A stretch of 64,000 nucleotides of DNA from Manis javanica. Lineage: Eukaryota > Chordata > Mammalia > Pholidota > Manidae. The notes beneath the pieces were generated by a model. The model was not told the DNA's origin, searched no databases, and saw nothing but the letters and a program-made list of their open reading frames with translations. Shown here piece after piece: positions 51,144 through 61,425 of this stretch. Position 1 is the stretch's first letter. Each line of letters begins with the position of its first letter. The position numbers and the translations under genes are program-made. The stretch spans positions 42,784,001-42,848,000 of the forward strand of contig NC_133158.1 of the NCBI RefSeq assembly GCF_040802235.1. Reading direction: 5' to 3'.

Positions 51144-51160
51144 AAGAGTGGGGCCAGGGA
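51144..51160. repeat. L1 target-site duplication, left copy
   Basis: AAGAGTGGGGCCAGGGA is repeated perfectly at 52865-52881 after the L1 tail. Confidence 0.92.
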
Positions 51161-52864
51161 AATACCAACAGGATTCTTCAACAAACTAGAGCAAATAGTT
51201 CTAAAATTCATACGGAACCACAAAAGACCCCGAATAGCCAAAGCAATCCTGAGAAGGAAGAATAAAGTGGGGAGGATTATGCTCCCTGACTTCAAACTCT
51301 ACTACAAAGCCACAGTAGTCAAGACAATTTGATACTGGCACAAGAACAGACCCACAGACCAGTGGAACAGACTAGAGAGCCCCAATATAAACCCAAGCAT
51401 ATATGGTCAATTAATATACAATAAAGGAGCCATGGATATACAATGGGGAAATGACAGCCTCTTCAACAACTGGTGTTAGCAAAATGACAGCTACATGCAA
51501 GAGAATGAAACTGGATTATTGTTTAACCCCATACACAATAGTAAACTCAAAATGGATCAAAGACCTGAATGTAAGTAATGAAGCCATTAAACTCTTAGGA
51601 GAAAACATAGGCAAAAATCTCTTGAATATAAACATGAGCAACTTTTTCCTGAACGCATCTCCTTGGGCAAGGGAAACAAAATAAAAAATGAACAAATGGG
51701 ACTACAGCATGCTAAAAAGTTTCTGTACAGCAAAGGACACCATCAGCAGAACAAAAAGGCATCCTACAGTATGGGAGAATGTATTTGTAAATGACATATC
51801 TGACAAGGGGTTAACATCCAAAATATATAAAGAACTCACATGCCTCAACACCCAAAAAGCAAATAACCCTATTAAAAAATGGGCGGAGGATATGAACAGA
51901 TACTTCTCTAAAGAAGATATTCAGATGGCCAACAGGCACATGAAAAGATGCTCCACATCACTAATTATCATGGAAATGATAATTAAAACCACAATGGGAT
52001 ATCACCTCACACCAGTTAGGATGGCCAACATAGAAAAGACTAGGAACAACAAATTGTTGGTGAGGATGCAGAGAAAGGGGAACCCTCCTACCCTGCTGGT
52101 GGGAATGTAAATTAGTTCAACCATTGTGGAAAGCAGTATGGAGGTTCCTGAAAATGCTCAAAATAGAAATACCATTTGATCCAGGAATTCCACTTCTAGG
52201 AATTTACCCTAAGAATGCAGCAGCCCAGTTTGAAAAAGACAGATGCACCCCTATGTTTATCGCTGCACTATTTACAATAGGCAAGAAATGGAAGCAACCT
52301 AAGTGTCCATCAGTAGATGAATGGATAAAGAAGAGGTGGTACATATACACAATGGAATATTATTCAGCCATAAGAAGAAAACAAGTTCTACTATTTGCAA
52401 CAACATGGATGGAGCTAGAGGGTATTATTCTCAGTGAAATAAGCCAGGCAGAGACAGACAAGTATCAAATGATTTCACTCGTCTGTGGAGCATAAGAACA
52501 AAGCAAAAACTAAAGGAACAAAACAGCAGCAGACTCACCGAACCCAAGAAGGGACTAACAGTTGCTACAGGGAAAAGAATGGGGGTGTGGGGGTGGGAAG
52601 GGAGGGAGAAAGGGAATAAGGGGCATTACGATTAGCACACATAATGTAGTGGGGGTGGGGGCCACGGGGAAGGAAGTACAGCACAGAGAAGACAAGTAGT
52701 GACTCGACAGCAACTTACTACGCTGGTAGACAGTGACTGTAATGGGTTATGTGGTGGGGATTTGATAATGGGAATCTAGTAACCACAATGTTGCTCATAT
52801 GATTGTATATTGATAACAAAGTAAAAAATAAATAAATAAATAAACCAGAAATAAAAAAAAAAAT
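51161..52864 (+). mobile_element. 5'-truncated sense LINE-1 with perfect target duplication
   Basis: A 1.7-kb L1 3' end is bounded by a perfect 17-bp duplication. It covers the last roughly 440 codons of ORF2, read in pieces across three frames (51171-51332, 51451-51684, 51688-52110, 52124-52495) with one stop and at least two frame changes, and ends ISLVCGA-stop at about 52493. The 3' UTR has a G-rich run (about 52577-52625) and ends in an A-rich (AAAT)n/poly(A) tail. The intact duplication with a decayed ORF suggests a moderately old insertion. It is in the same orientation as PRDM15 and ends 146 bp before the next exon. Confidence 0.93.
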
Positions 52865-53010
52865 AAGAGTGGGGCCAGGGATGCTGAGAGTGCTCACCAG
52901 GGCGAGCTGGTATATTTGAGTCACTGTCACCCCTCAGGGGCATTCCCCTCTGGGCTGGAGCTGTGCAGGAAGGGCGCTGCTGGGGCTCACCTTTTGTCCA
53001 CTCCTTGCAG

Positions 53011-53112
53011 CTGCAGGCATTCCGGAGAACAGCGCCCCTGTGGACTCAGAGCCCAGCCAGTGGGCGTGTAAAGTGTGCTCCACCACCTTCCTTGAGCTGC
53101 AGCTCCTGAATG
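53011..53112 (+). CDS. PRDM15: PRDM15 exon: linker and start of zinc finger 1
   Basis: This 102-bp exon encodes residues 180-213: [20 protein letters not shown] and on to [11 protein letters not shown]. It carries C199 and C202 of the first C2H2 finger; its histidines H215 and H219 are in the next exon. The donor is CTGAATG/GTAAGG. The Glu214 codon is split. The acceptor CTCCTTGCAG lies only 146 bp downstream of the L1 tail. Confidence 0.93.
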
Positions 53113-53977
53113 GTAAGGGGTGGTGTTTTTTCAGCCAAGCGGACTCATTATCTGGCTTTGCTCTGCCTGAACCCTCCCTATGGCGCAGGTCCTGTTGGCT
53201 GTGTTTGCTTTTTGAGCCTCTAATCCTCTCTAGACTGAGTTCCTTGAGACCCTCACCCAGCACCATGCCCTAGATATGGAATGAATGAAGAATAACAGCC
53301 GCTGCATACCAAAGGCCTGTGTGCTCACAGGCGCCGCCTCTTGTGGGGCATCCCTCCCCCTCCTCACTGGGGCCCTGCCATCCGGTTTGCCAGTCCATTC
53401 CCAGATTTCTGCGCCCATTCCTGCCCACCTGTTGCCTCGGTCTCTGGAAGTCTTTAAAGCATTCTTCAGTTGGAAAGGGCAAAGTTGTCTTGCTTTCATG
53501 CAGTGTCTTTAAGCCACAGTTTTATTTATCCTGAATTGAGCATTTGGCAGTATTCTCTTTAGAAACTGTATTTTTAAGGTATTGTGTTATGTATTCATTA
53601 CAGACACATTAAAAGTTACAAATATGCTTGAAGAAGAAAATTAAAATCACCTCTAATGTCCTGCCTGGAGGGAACCACACTGCCATTTGGACACGTCCTT
53701 CCCCAGTCTGTCTTGGCACATCTGTGTGTAGGCACACTTTTGTTTTTCACAGAACTTGTGCCTGGGGATCCTGCCGTGCTTTTATCATCTAATTTACTTT
53801 TTTAAAGTAGTTGTGTTTGGTGCAGTGGACAAGCTTTTATTTTCAAAAGCAATGGAACTAAAGTTTATTTGCCTATGCAGAGGGCACACTCTCAGCAAAT
53901 ACAATTAAACAAACCAGATGGGGGTGGGGGGGGTGGGCTTCCTCACACACCTGTGGCTTGGCTCGCCTCTCCTGCAG
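53113..53977 (+). other. PRDM15: PRDM15 intron
   Basis: An 865-bp intron, AT-rich in its second half, with a G-run near 53921-53937. No gene recognised. Confidence 0.8.
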
Positions 53978-54202
53978 AGCATCTATTGGGTCACTTGGAG
54001 CAAGCCAAAGGCCTTCCTCCAGCTGGCCAGCACGAGGTGACTCCCGAGAAGGAGCTGGAGGCACCCCAGGGGAAGCCTCCTTCAGTTCCCAACAGTGTCA
54101 GTGCCACCAAAGAGCAGAAGAAAAAGCCTCGAAGGGGGAGAAAACCCAAAGCGTTGAGACCAGAGCAGCCTCTAGACATCGTTGAAGACAAAGAGCCAGC
54201 AG
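53978..54202 (+). CDS. PRDM15: PRDM15 exon: end of finger 1 and AT-hook-like linker
   Basis: This 225-bp exon encodes residues 214-288. It completes finger 1 ([10 protein letters not shown]215 and H219), then a disordered Pro/Glu/Lys stretch, then [17 protein letters not shown]. The PRRGRKPK core (264-271) is AT-hook-like and probably adds DNA binding or nuclear targeting. The rest is acidic, ending DIVEDKEPA. Donor CAGCAG/GTGAGG; the Glu289 codon is split. Confidence 0.93.
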
Positions 54203-55718
54203 GTGAGGGCTGGTCCTGGGAGGTGAGTCGGGAGGGGGCTGGTCCTGGCAGGTGGGTCCCAGGGAAGGTGGAGGGACCCAAGGCCGGCCACATCACCTCT
54301 TTGCTGGGCAGGGAACTCAACGTGGGGAGGCTGTGTCAAGGCAGGGCTAAGCTTTTGTCCTTTTCTGTCTGTTGGCTCTTTGAGCACATGTCCTAGAGTA
54401 TGCAGGCTGGGCATGCTGGCACCACCTGTCAAGCAGGGCCCACCTTCGTAAGCAGACCCCAGTCAGGATAGAGAACCTTTCCTTCTCCCCAGCCACTTTC
54501 CTCCTTGTGGTCACATGACTCAGTCTTGCCCATCCTGGGATTTCACGTAATTGGCACTCTTCCTGTGCCTGGCATCTTGCAGGCAGCATGTGGGGTAAGA
54601 CTCATGCACACTGGGTCTGGCCGCTCATTTGCTGTGTGGGTACCCCACTGTCTGCTCAGGTTTGTATGCTGTTTCTGGGCTGTGGTTAAAGCTCGTGCTC
54701 TGTGACAGCATCTTCAGGTGAGTGCGGAGGGACCTTTGATGCCCCTTTCTGGGTGTGGCAGTCCCTGCAAGGCCTGTGTCCCCTTGGTCCTCACGTGGCC
54801 TCTGCCAGCTCTCCCTGCAGCTTCCTGGCGGGCCTCACTCATCCTGATGATCAGAGGCAATGCTCAGACCCAGCTCCCCCTACCTTCATTACTGACCACT
54901 GGGCCATTTCCTTCTTGCCATCTGGGATAGCCCAGGCTTCCCTTTGTGAGTGAGAAGAAATGCTCATTCTTTCTCAGAATTAAACAAAACAGTGCAGAGG
55001 GGCTTTTAAGAATATACCCGGCAGTACCCTTTCCTGCTCTGGGTGTGCAGCAGCTCCCAGTCTGTGTCCTGTTTGAAAATGATAGAAGGAGAGTGGCTTC
55101 AGCGTGCTCTGGGCAGTCTCCCTACCTCTTTACAAATGGGTAGAGAAGGGGGCAGAGCGCTTATTAAGTGATGGTGTCACTAACATTAGTTGCATTAGGT
55201 GAAGTGGTAGAAACCTGTGGCTTAGTGTTTTTGTGTAATCCTCCCACATTTAGTTTTTTCCAGAGATTTGGGCCTAGATGCCTATTACTGTGCTTATTTG
55301 ATATTTGACTCTTGTACAAAATGGTATCTGCTTTTAAACATACTCAGTATGGCTTTCTAATTAAAAAATTAGTATTTCCACTTCTCTATGAGGGCTGATT
55401 TAGTAAGTTAAAAGAGCCCACCTGATATCAAAATGTTTGGTTGGTATGAAAAGGGACTGAAACAGTGTTATAACTGCTGTGGTTTTGAAAAACACTCATG
55501 AGTTAGAGCTCCACTTTAGGAGTAATGTTTTCCTCTTGTAAATGTGCAGGTAAGTGTTTGAGTCCAGAATATGCTAGCTTTTCCTTTTTTTTTCTGTCTT
55601 GCAATCCATGTCTACAACTTTGGCCTGGCGGCGGGCCCCTTGGGCGTGTCCTCTGGTTCGGTTGTGTTCTGACCCCTGCCCTGGTGGTGACACGGCTTGT
55701 CCCGTCCCCTGTGCACAG
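54203..55718 (+). other. PRDM15: PRDM15 intron
   Basis: No repeats or gene signals recognised in this 1.5-kb intron. The acceptor is TGTGCACAG. Confidence 0.8.
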
Positions 55719-55848
55719 AGCAAGTGGCAGAGATCATCACCGAGGTCCCACCAGATGAGCCCGTGGCTGTGACGCCAGATGAGCGGATCGTGGAGCTGGT
55801 GTTGGGGAAGCTGGCCGCCACCACCAGTGACTCGGGCTCAGTGCCAAA
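55719..55848 (+). CDS. PRDM15: PRDM15 exon: acidic linker
   Basis: This 130-bp exon encodes residues 289-331, [20 protein letters not shown] and on to [23 protein letters not shown] sequence, ending SVPK with the Lys codon split. It is acidic and probably forms short helices. No zinc ligand is present. It closely matches the human linker as I recall it. Donor CCAAA/GTAAGG. Confidence 0.92.
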
Positions 55849-57044
55849 GTAAGGCCTCCTGCAGGGGCCAGGGGGCTGGTTTATTTCTTGTGGTGGGAAG
55901 TGGGTGTGCTTCGGCAGCAGCAGCAGGAGCATTCTAGAGCCGTGGAGTGTCCTAGCACATCCCCTGTGAAAGCAGTTGAAAAATATTTTATTGTGGTAAA
56001 ATACACATGTAATATAAAATTTATCATCTTGACATTTTTAAGTGTGCAGTTTTGTGGTGGTAAGTCCATTCATGTGCAGCCTTCACACCAGCTATCTCCC
56101 GAACTTTAACATTTCCCCAACTGACACTCCATCCTTATTAACACCAACTCCTGTCCCCTTCCCCCAGCCCACACACCCACCATCCCACTTTCTGTCTGAA
56201 GCTTTGACTGCTCTAGAAACCTCGTATCACTGGGATTTGACCTTTTGTGACTGGCTTCTTTCCCCGAGCATCATGTCCTTACGGCTCATCACATCAGTAT
56301 GTCCTATCGTTTAAGCTAAATAATACTCCCCTGTATGGCTGGACCACATCGCATTTATCCAGTCATCTGTGCTGGGCACTTGGGTTGCTTCCACCTTTTG
56401 GCTGTTGTGAATAATGGCTATGATCAAAACAGTTCTGTATTGGATTTCTGTAACCTGAATTGAATACCTTGCTCTGTTTTTCTTTTTGTGAACAAGGAAA
56501 ATATTTGTATTTTAGTATTACCTGGGTAAATTTGTTTACTGAAGTTGAATAAGTTGATGGTTTTTTTTTGCGGGGGGGGCCCTTTTTGGAGTGCCTCATA
56601 ATTGTCAAAATGTGCCTGGTTCTGGAGTCCGGGAACCTATGGAAATACTGAAGACTGAGACCAAAGTGCTGTCAGAAATAGTGTCACCTGTTTATTTTTT
56701 AAATCTTATTTCCGAGAGGATTTTGGTGGCTTACCATCAGAAATACATATAATAGGGAGAAGAAATTTAAAAAATCAGGTTCAGGGAGTAGAGGCCAAAC
56801 CAAGTAAGAAATCATAGTGGTACAGACAGTCTGTCTCCCTGGCTTCCTGGAGGCCGGAGTAAATGTGGTCAGACATGTGGCAGGTACGTAAAACACTGGC
56901 TGCTGACACGGTCCCGTCAAGATGTGTCTCCTCGTAGAAGCCCCCCGAGTTGGGGGTGAGGCCGTTCCAAGATGCTTGCAACTAATTTTCCTCTCCAGCA
57001 GCACCGTCTGCCTGTCTCACCAGTGCGTCTGTCTGCCCTGGCAG
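55849..57044 (+). other. PRDM15: PRDM15 intron with antisense L1
   Basis: The main content is an antisense L1 fragment (55978-56450). The rest is unique, with a short T/G run at 56562-56580. Confidence 0.8.
55978..56450 (-). mobile_element. Old L1 3' end, antisense
   Basis: 'ttattgtggtaaaatacaca', 'taagtgtgcagttttgtggt', 'ccatccttattaacaccaac' and 'ttgggttgcttccacctttt' then 'ggctgttgtgaataatggct' are in the exact antisense order of an old L1 3' region. Confidence 0.85.
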
Positions 57045-57226
57045 GTTCCCCCACCATCAGAGTAGCACCATCACGCTCAAGAGGAGTTTAATTCTCTCCA
57101 GCCGACACGGTGTCCGGCGGAAGCTGGTCCGGCAGCTCGGGGAGCACAGGCGGGTGTACCAGTGCAGCACCTGCAGCAAGGTCTTCCAGAACAGCAGCAA
57201 CCTGAGCAGGCACGTGCGCTCGCACG
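57045..57226 (+). CDS. PRDM15: PRDM15 exon: zinc finger 2
   Basis: This 182-bp exon encodes residues 332-392. A basic Ser-rich stretch comes first ([20 protein letters not shown]), then a canonical C2H2 finger, [20 protein letters not shown], with C372, C375, H388 and H392. The spacing is C-X2-C-X12-H-X3-H. Donor CGCACG/GTGAGT splits the Gly codon of the finger linker. Confidence 0.95.
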
Positions 57227-57784
57227 GTGAGTCCGCGGGGCCGAGGGCGGGCGGGGCGACGGGGAGGGGCGGGGCCAGGGAGGGCGGGATGATTGGGGAG
57301 GGCAGAGCGAAGGAACTGGACGGGTGGGGCGATGGGCGGGGCGATGGGGGTCCTGGAGGGCGGTGCGATGGGAGTGGGGCATGGCGGGCGGGGCCGGCCA
57401 GGGAAGGGTGGCGATGGTGCAGGAGAGGGGCCGGGAGGGCGGTGCGATGGGAGCGGGGCGGGGGGGGGGGAGCCTTGGAGGGCGGGGCGAAGGAGCGGGT
57501 CAGGTGGGCGGGGCCAGAGGGGGCTGGGTGCTGCCGGAGGGCGGAGTGCTGGGGAGGCGGGGCGTTTGGGGAGGCGCGGCAGGGCAGTGTGGGGGAGGGC
57601 AGGGCCTCGGGGCAGGGGGAGAGGGCGGGGCAGGGGGAGAGGGCGGGGCGGGGCGGGGCACGGGGGCATACCCTTTGGGTGCATTGGCTGGGGCTGCCCG
57701 GCCGCAGACCCGGCGTACTCGTGTGTCACGTGCCCCCAGGTGCGTCTGGAGTAGTGAATCCGCTTTTATTGGTTTGCATCGAAG
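57227..57784 (+). repeat. PRDM15: G-rich intron with imperfect tandem G-repeats
   Basis: The 558-bp intron is made mostly of GGGCGGGGC and GGAGGGCGGTGCGATGGGAG-type motifs on the + strand. Two near-identical segments sit at about 57353-57380 and 57427-57454, and runs of five to ten G occur. It is part of a GC-rich patch (57.0-58.3 kb) covering several zinc-finger exons. The long frames across it are composition effects. Confidence 0.85.
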
Positions 57785-57879
57785 GTGACAAGCTGTTTAA
57801 ATGTGAGGAATGTGCCAAGTTGTTCAGCCGCAAGGAGAGTCTGAAGCAGCATGTTTCTTACAAGCACAGCAGGAATGAG
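57785..57879 (+). CDS. PRDM15: PRDM15 exon: zinc finger 3
   Basis: This 95-bp exon encodes residues 393-424, [20 protein letters not shown] and on to [12 protein letters not shown]. The C2H2 finger has C399, C402, H415 and H420 (H-X4-H). The acceptor is CATCGAAG/GTGAC, a purine-containing 3' splice site with a modest upstream T-tract. Donor AATGAG/GTGGGT; ends in phase 0. Confidence 0.94.
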
Positions 57880-58194
57880 GTGGGTGAGCCGACCATCTCT
57901 TTCTGGTCGTGGAGGAGCTGACAGTTCACTGAGTGATCGCGCTGGCAAGAGAGGAGCCTCCAAAGGACGGCCGCCAGCCGAGGACACGTCGAGGTGGCCC
58001 TGGCCGCGCGGCCGCCCGGCGGGGAGGAGGCCGAGGCGCAGGGGAATGGGGGGCGGCTGGAGGGAAAACTCCATGTTCCTAAATGGAATCGGAGAGAAAG
58101 CCTTGTGAACGCCCAGCCGCGGAAGTTGCCGGAGCGGCCCAGCAAGCGGGAACCCCCTCTTGCCGCTGACGGCCTCCCCTCCCCCCACCTCCAG
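57880..58194 (+). other. PRDM15: PRDM15 short intron
   Basis: A 315-bp GC-rich intron ending in a strong C-rich tract and CCACCTCCAG. No other feature. Confidence 0.85.
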
Positions 58195-58282
58195 GTTGAC
58201 GGGGAGTACAGGTACCGCTGCGCCACCTGTGAGAAGACTTTTCGCATCGAGAGCGCGCTGGAGTTTCACAACTGCAGGACAG
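58195..58282 (+). CDS. PRDM15: PRDM15 exon: atypical zinc finger 4
   Basis: This 88-bp exon encodes residues 425-453, [20 protein letters not shown] and on to [10 protein letters not shown]433, C436 and H449 are in normal spacing, but the fourth ligand is not a His at the usual place; C451 follows H449 by one residue. As far as I recall this NC ending is conserved in mammals, so it is a family trait rather than damage. Donor GGACAG/GTGAGC. Confidence 0.94.
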
Positions 58283-59163
58283 GTGAGCGGACCCTCCTGT
58301 GACTGGGTGGGAACCGGCGAACTTTGCAGGGGAGCAAAGAGGGATTTAACAAGTATCATCACCTTTGACATGCCCCTTCACTCGTTTGCTTCCAAGTAGT
58401 AATGACTTATTCTAAGGACAGAGGGAAACTTCCTGAGTAAGAAGAAATCTGTTTCTTCCTATTACTCAAGAAACTATATGTGCCCCACATTTGAGCCTCC
58501 ACTGAAGCAGTGGGTTTCATCCTCAGTAAGAATGGTGAGCGGTGGGGTAGAGTTTGTCCTGGGACCTCACTGGTAATACAAAAGGAGGTGGGGTGATACT
58601 TTAGAGAGCACTGCCCCACCTTGCCCGCCTCGCCCCCCAGTCCTGCCAGCGTCCAGGATCAGGCCTTGTTGCTGTCTGCGCAGACCGTCTTTGTCCTGAA
58701 CCTGCCTCTGTCGTCCATCAATCTCCAAAGTGAAATGGAAACTCAGATTGCAATGGAAGCCCTGTGCTTCTTTGAGCCTGTGGCTGAGGGGGGCCACTTT
58801 GGGCCTGGGCGCGTCTTTGGCTCTCCGGCAAGCACACCTCTTATACAAATCCCTTTGTGAAGCCAGGCAAGGAGGAGCGAGGAGGAGCCCAGCCGGTGGG
58901 GAGAACCCCCTCCCGTCCCTGCTGCACTTCTCCCTGGGCGTCCGGCCGGGGGTTGTGTTGTCTTTGCCTTGTTCCTCTCTCTAGGAATCATAGCAAAAGG
59001 TGGGATGGCATTGTGGCAGTCAGCTGAGAGACCTGCCAGGTTAGCCTTTGGTTCCAAGCCCCCTTCCCTTCCTCTTGGCCCATCCATCTGTGCATGCCGC
59101 CTGTATGGCTGTGCTGGTTCCTGTTAAGGTGCTGGCTGCCCAGTCTCTCAGAGATCCATAACC

Positions 59164-59640
59164 AGCTGTCTTGCCAGTGGGTTTCAGCCCTGGGCAAGTT
59201 CACTATAGATTCAATGTGACCAAAGAAATGACAGTAGAATGTTCTTGGGATGAAAAGGTTATACCCAACCTTATTTCCATGGTGTCAGATCAGTCACTAA
59301 AATCTCATTTGTTCAGAGCGAGTCTGCATGCAGCAAGCCAGTCTCTGCCTGTGGGCCTCTCTACCTGCACAGCCATCCTCTGGGCCTCTGCACACACAGC
59401 CATCCCAGTCTCTGTCCTGGTGCTGCCACCACTCCAGCCTCTGCTCTCTTACAGCCTTGCAGCTGTGCCACCATGTCACACAGTACTGGGTGAAGCTGTT
59501 TATATAGAGTCAGTAACAATGTATTACCCACACATGTGTAGTGAACTAGCCAACCAGGACCAGGTGAGGATCCTGGCCACAGGAACCTTCATTTTATCCA
59601 CACCAGCATTAGAGAGAACTCTGCTCCTCTCCCTGCAGGC
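59164..59640 (-). mobile_element. LTR-like element, minus copy
   Basis: On the minus strand it reads a promoter-like CTATATAAAC (at 59498-59507), then a poly(A)-signal-like 'ggaaataaggttgggtat', and ends TGAACTTGCCCAGGGCTGAA-ACCC. It is homologous, inverted, to 60505-60898. The class of endogenous retrovirus is not assigned. Confidence 0.7.
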
Positions 59641-60504
59641 ACCCTGTGCTGTGTCCCTTTGTCCATTTTTCTCTGCTTTGAGGTCTCCTGTTTGAAACGC
59701 TGGCTTGTTTCTTCCGTCCTTGGTGCCTTTCTCCCATGGCAGGGTTTTCTGAGTCTCATTTTACCTGAGCTCCAGCATCCATGTCTGTGGGATGAAGTGC
59801 CTTTGGAAACTTGTAGATGAACTTCCAGTGTGCTGCACACCTGCATTCTGAGCTCTGCATACTGAGTATTCCCAGGAATCTGGGGGAAATCCACCAGCTC
59901 TTTCCATCAATGCAGGATCAGTCAGAGGAGTGGGCTGTGTTTGTTAACAGAGTTGGAGCTCCGTGTGGCCACTCACATGCTGCATGGTCAGAGTGTCAGT
60001 GGAGAATGATGACTGGGTCCAACCAGCTGTTTGGTGCAACAGACTCGGTGGAGAAAGAAGTTGGCTTTTGTTACTGTTAAATCAGATGCTTAACTTTCTT
60101 CTTTAAGTAGAATAACAGCAGCAGTGAATTGAAATATAACTTTTTTCTAATTTCAAAGGTTAGGTATTACAGATGGAAGGTAAAGGATAAACCTGGAAAC
60201 AGCCTACTTTCATAATGTATTATTTGTATACTCACACTTTTTTATAGTACTCACATTGAGAGAACATGTGCCTTTGTAGACCACTAAACCAAGAATTTTT
60301 ATGATGTGGGGAGAAGCCCTTTGAAATGCGTACACAAGTTGTTGCCAAGCTTTCGCTCAGCAGGACCTGTCCTAATGTGGTGCATCTAAATGGTCCTTGA
60401 CCATCCAGACTGAGCTAGAGAAAGGTTCACACCCAGGCCCTCAAGCAGATGGTTAGTCTGAGGGGAGGCTCACGTGCTGTTGGTACCTGTGGGAGGGAGA
60501 CTCA

Positions 60505-60898
60505 TTTTGCTGTCAGTGCCTGCAGGAGGCAGTGTGGAGGAAGTGAAAGTCCCTGTGGCCAGGATTCTCACCTGACCCTGGCTGGCTTGCTACACATGTG
60601 TGGGTAATACGGTATTATTGACTATATGAGGAGCTCCACCCAGTGCTCTGGGCTGCACGGCTGCAGGAGAGGCTGGAGTGGTGTCAGCACCCAGGACAGA
60701 CTGAGACCCAGACACAGAGACTGGCTTCCTGCATGCAGACTTGCCCTGAGGAGGACAGGATTCTTGTGCTTGACCTTCTACCGTGGGAATAAAGTTGGGT
60801 ACAAACCCTTTCACCCCAAGAACGTTCCATTGTTATTTTTTGATCTCATCTAATCAAGATTGAACTTGCCCAGGGCTGAAACCCTCAGGCAAGACAGG
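60505..60898 (+). mobile_element. LTR-like element, plus copy
   Basis: It shares 'gtccctgtggccaggattct', 'cacatgtgtgggtaatacgg', 'cagagactggcttcctgcat' and 'gggaataaagttgggtacaa' with the inverted copy, and an end block TGAACTTGCCCAGGGCTGAA. An AATAAA lies at about 60786-60791. Sequence at 60464-60500 just upstream resembles the unit of the tandem array that starts at its 3' edge. Confidence 0.7.
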
Positions 60899-61425
60899 CA
60901 GACTCACCTGTGCTGTTGGTACCTGCTGGGAGGGAGGCTCACCTGTGCTGTTGGTACCTGCTGGGAGGGAGGCTGTGTGCTGTTGGTACCTGCAGGAGGG
61001 AGGCTCACGTGTAGTGTTGGTACCTGCAGGAGGGAGGCTCACGTGTAGTGTTGGTACCTGCAGGAGGGAGGCTCACGTGTGCTGTTGGTACCTGCAGGAG
61101 AGAGGCTCACCTGTGCTGTTGGTACCTGTGGGAGGGAGGCTCACCTGTGCTGTTGGTACCTGCGGGAGGCAAGCTCACCTGTGCTGTTATTACCTGTGGG
61201 AGGCAAGCTCACCTGTGCTGTTGGTACCTGCGGGAGGGAGGCTCACGTGTGCTGTTAGTACCTGCAGGGTGGAGGCTCACTTGTGCTGTTGGTACTTGCA
61301 GGGTGGAGGCTCACCTGTGCTGTTGGTATCTGCAGGAGGGAGGCTCACCTGTGCTGTTGGTACCTGCAGGAGGGAGGCTCACCTGTGCTGTTGGTACCTG
61401 TGGGAGGGAGGCTCACCTGTGCTGG
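60898..61425 (+). repeat. Minisatellite, 34-bp unit, about 15.5 copies
   Basis: The core GTGCTGTTGGTACCTGCAGG recurs every 34 bp from about 60911 to 61410, each copy also having GAGGCTCACCT. Copies differ by a few bases. Because 34 is not a multiple of three, the array reads through all frames and stays mostly stop-free. Confidence 0.93.

Larger units (their letters stand above)
45809..53010 (+). other. PRDM15: PRDM15 intron with MIR, L1 and ancient repeats
   Basis: This 7.2-kb intron holds a MIR (46.13-46.28 kb), a second copy of the 6.2-kb-type ancient repeat (46.86-47.22 kb), a GC-rich open stretch (48.14-48.94 kb), an antisense L1 scrap (49.29-49.64 kb) and a younger sense L1 (51161-52864). 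The acceptor is CTCCTTGCAG. Confidence 0.85.

Noticed and set aside
57088..57921. Long frames of 213-255 codons around the G-rich intron
   Set aside because: They are proline- or glycine-rich products of composition that overlap true PRDM15 exons with consistent splice phases.
60898..61425. Regular repeats resembling a CRISPR array
   Set aside because: There are no unique spacers, units abut directly, and the locus is a mammalian intron; it is a minisatellite.
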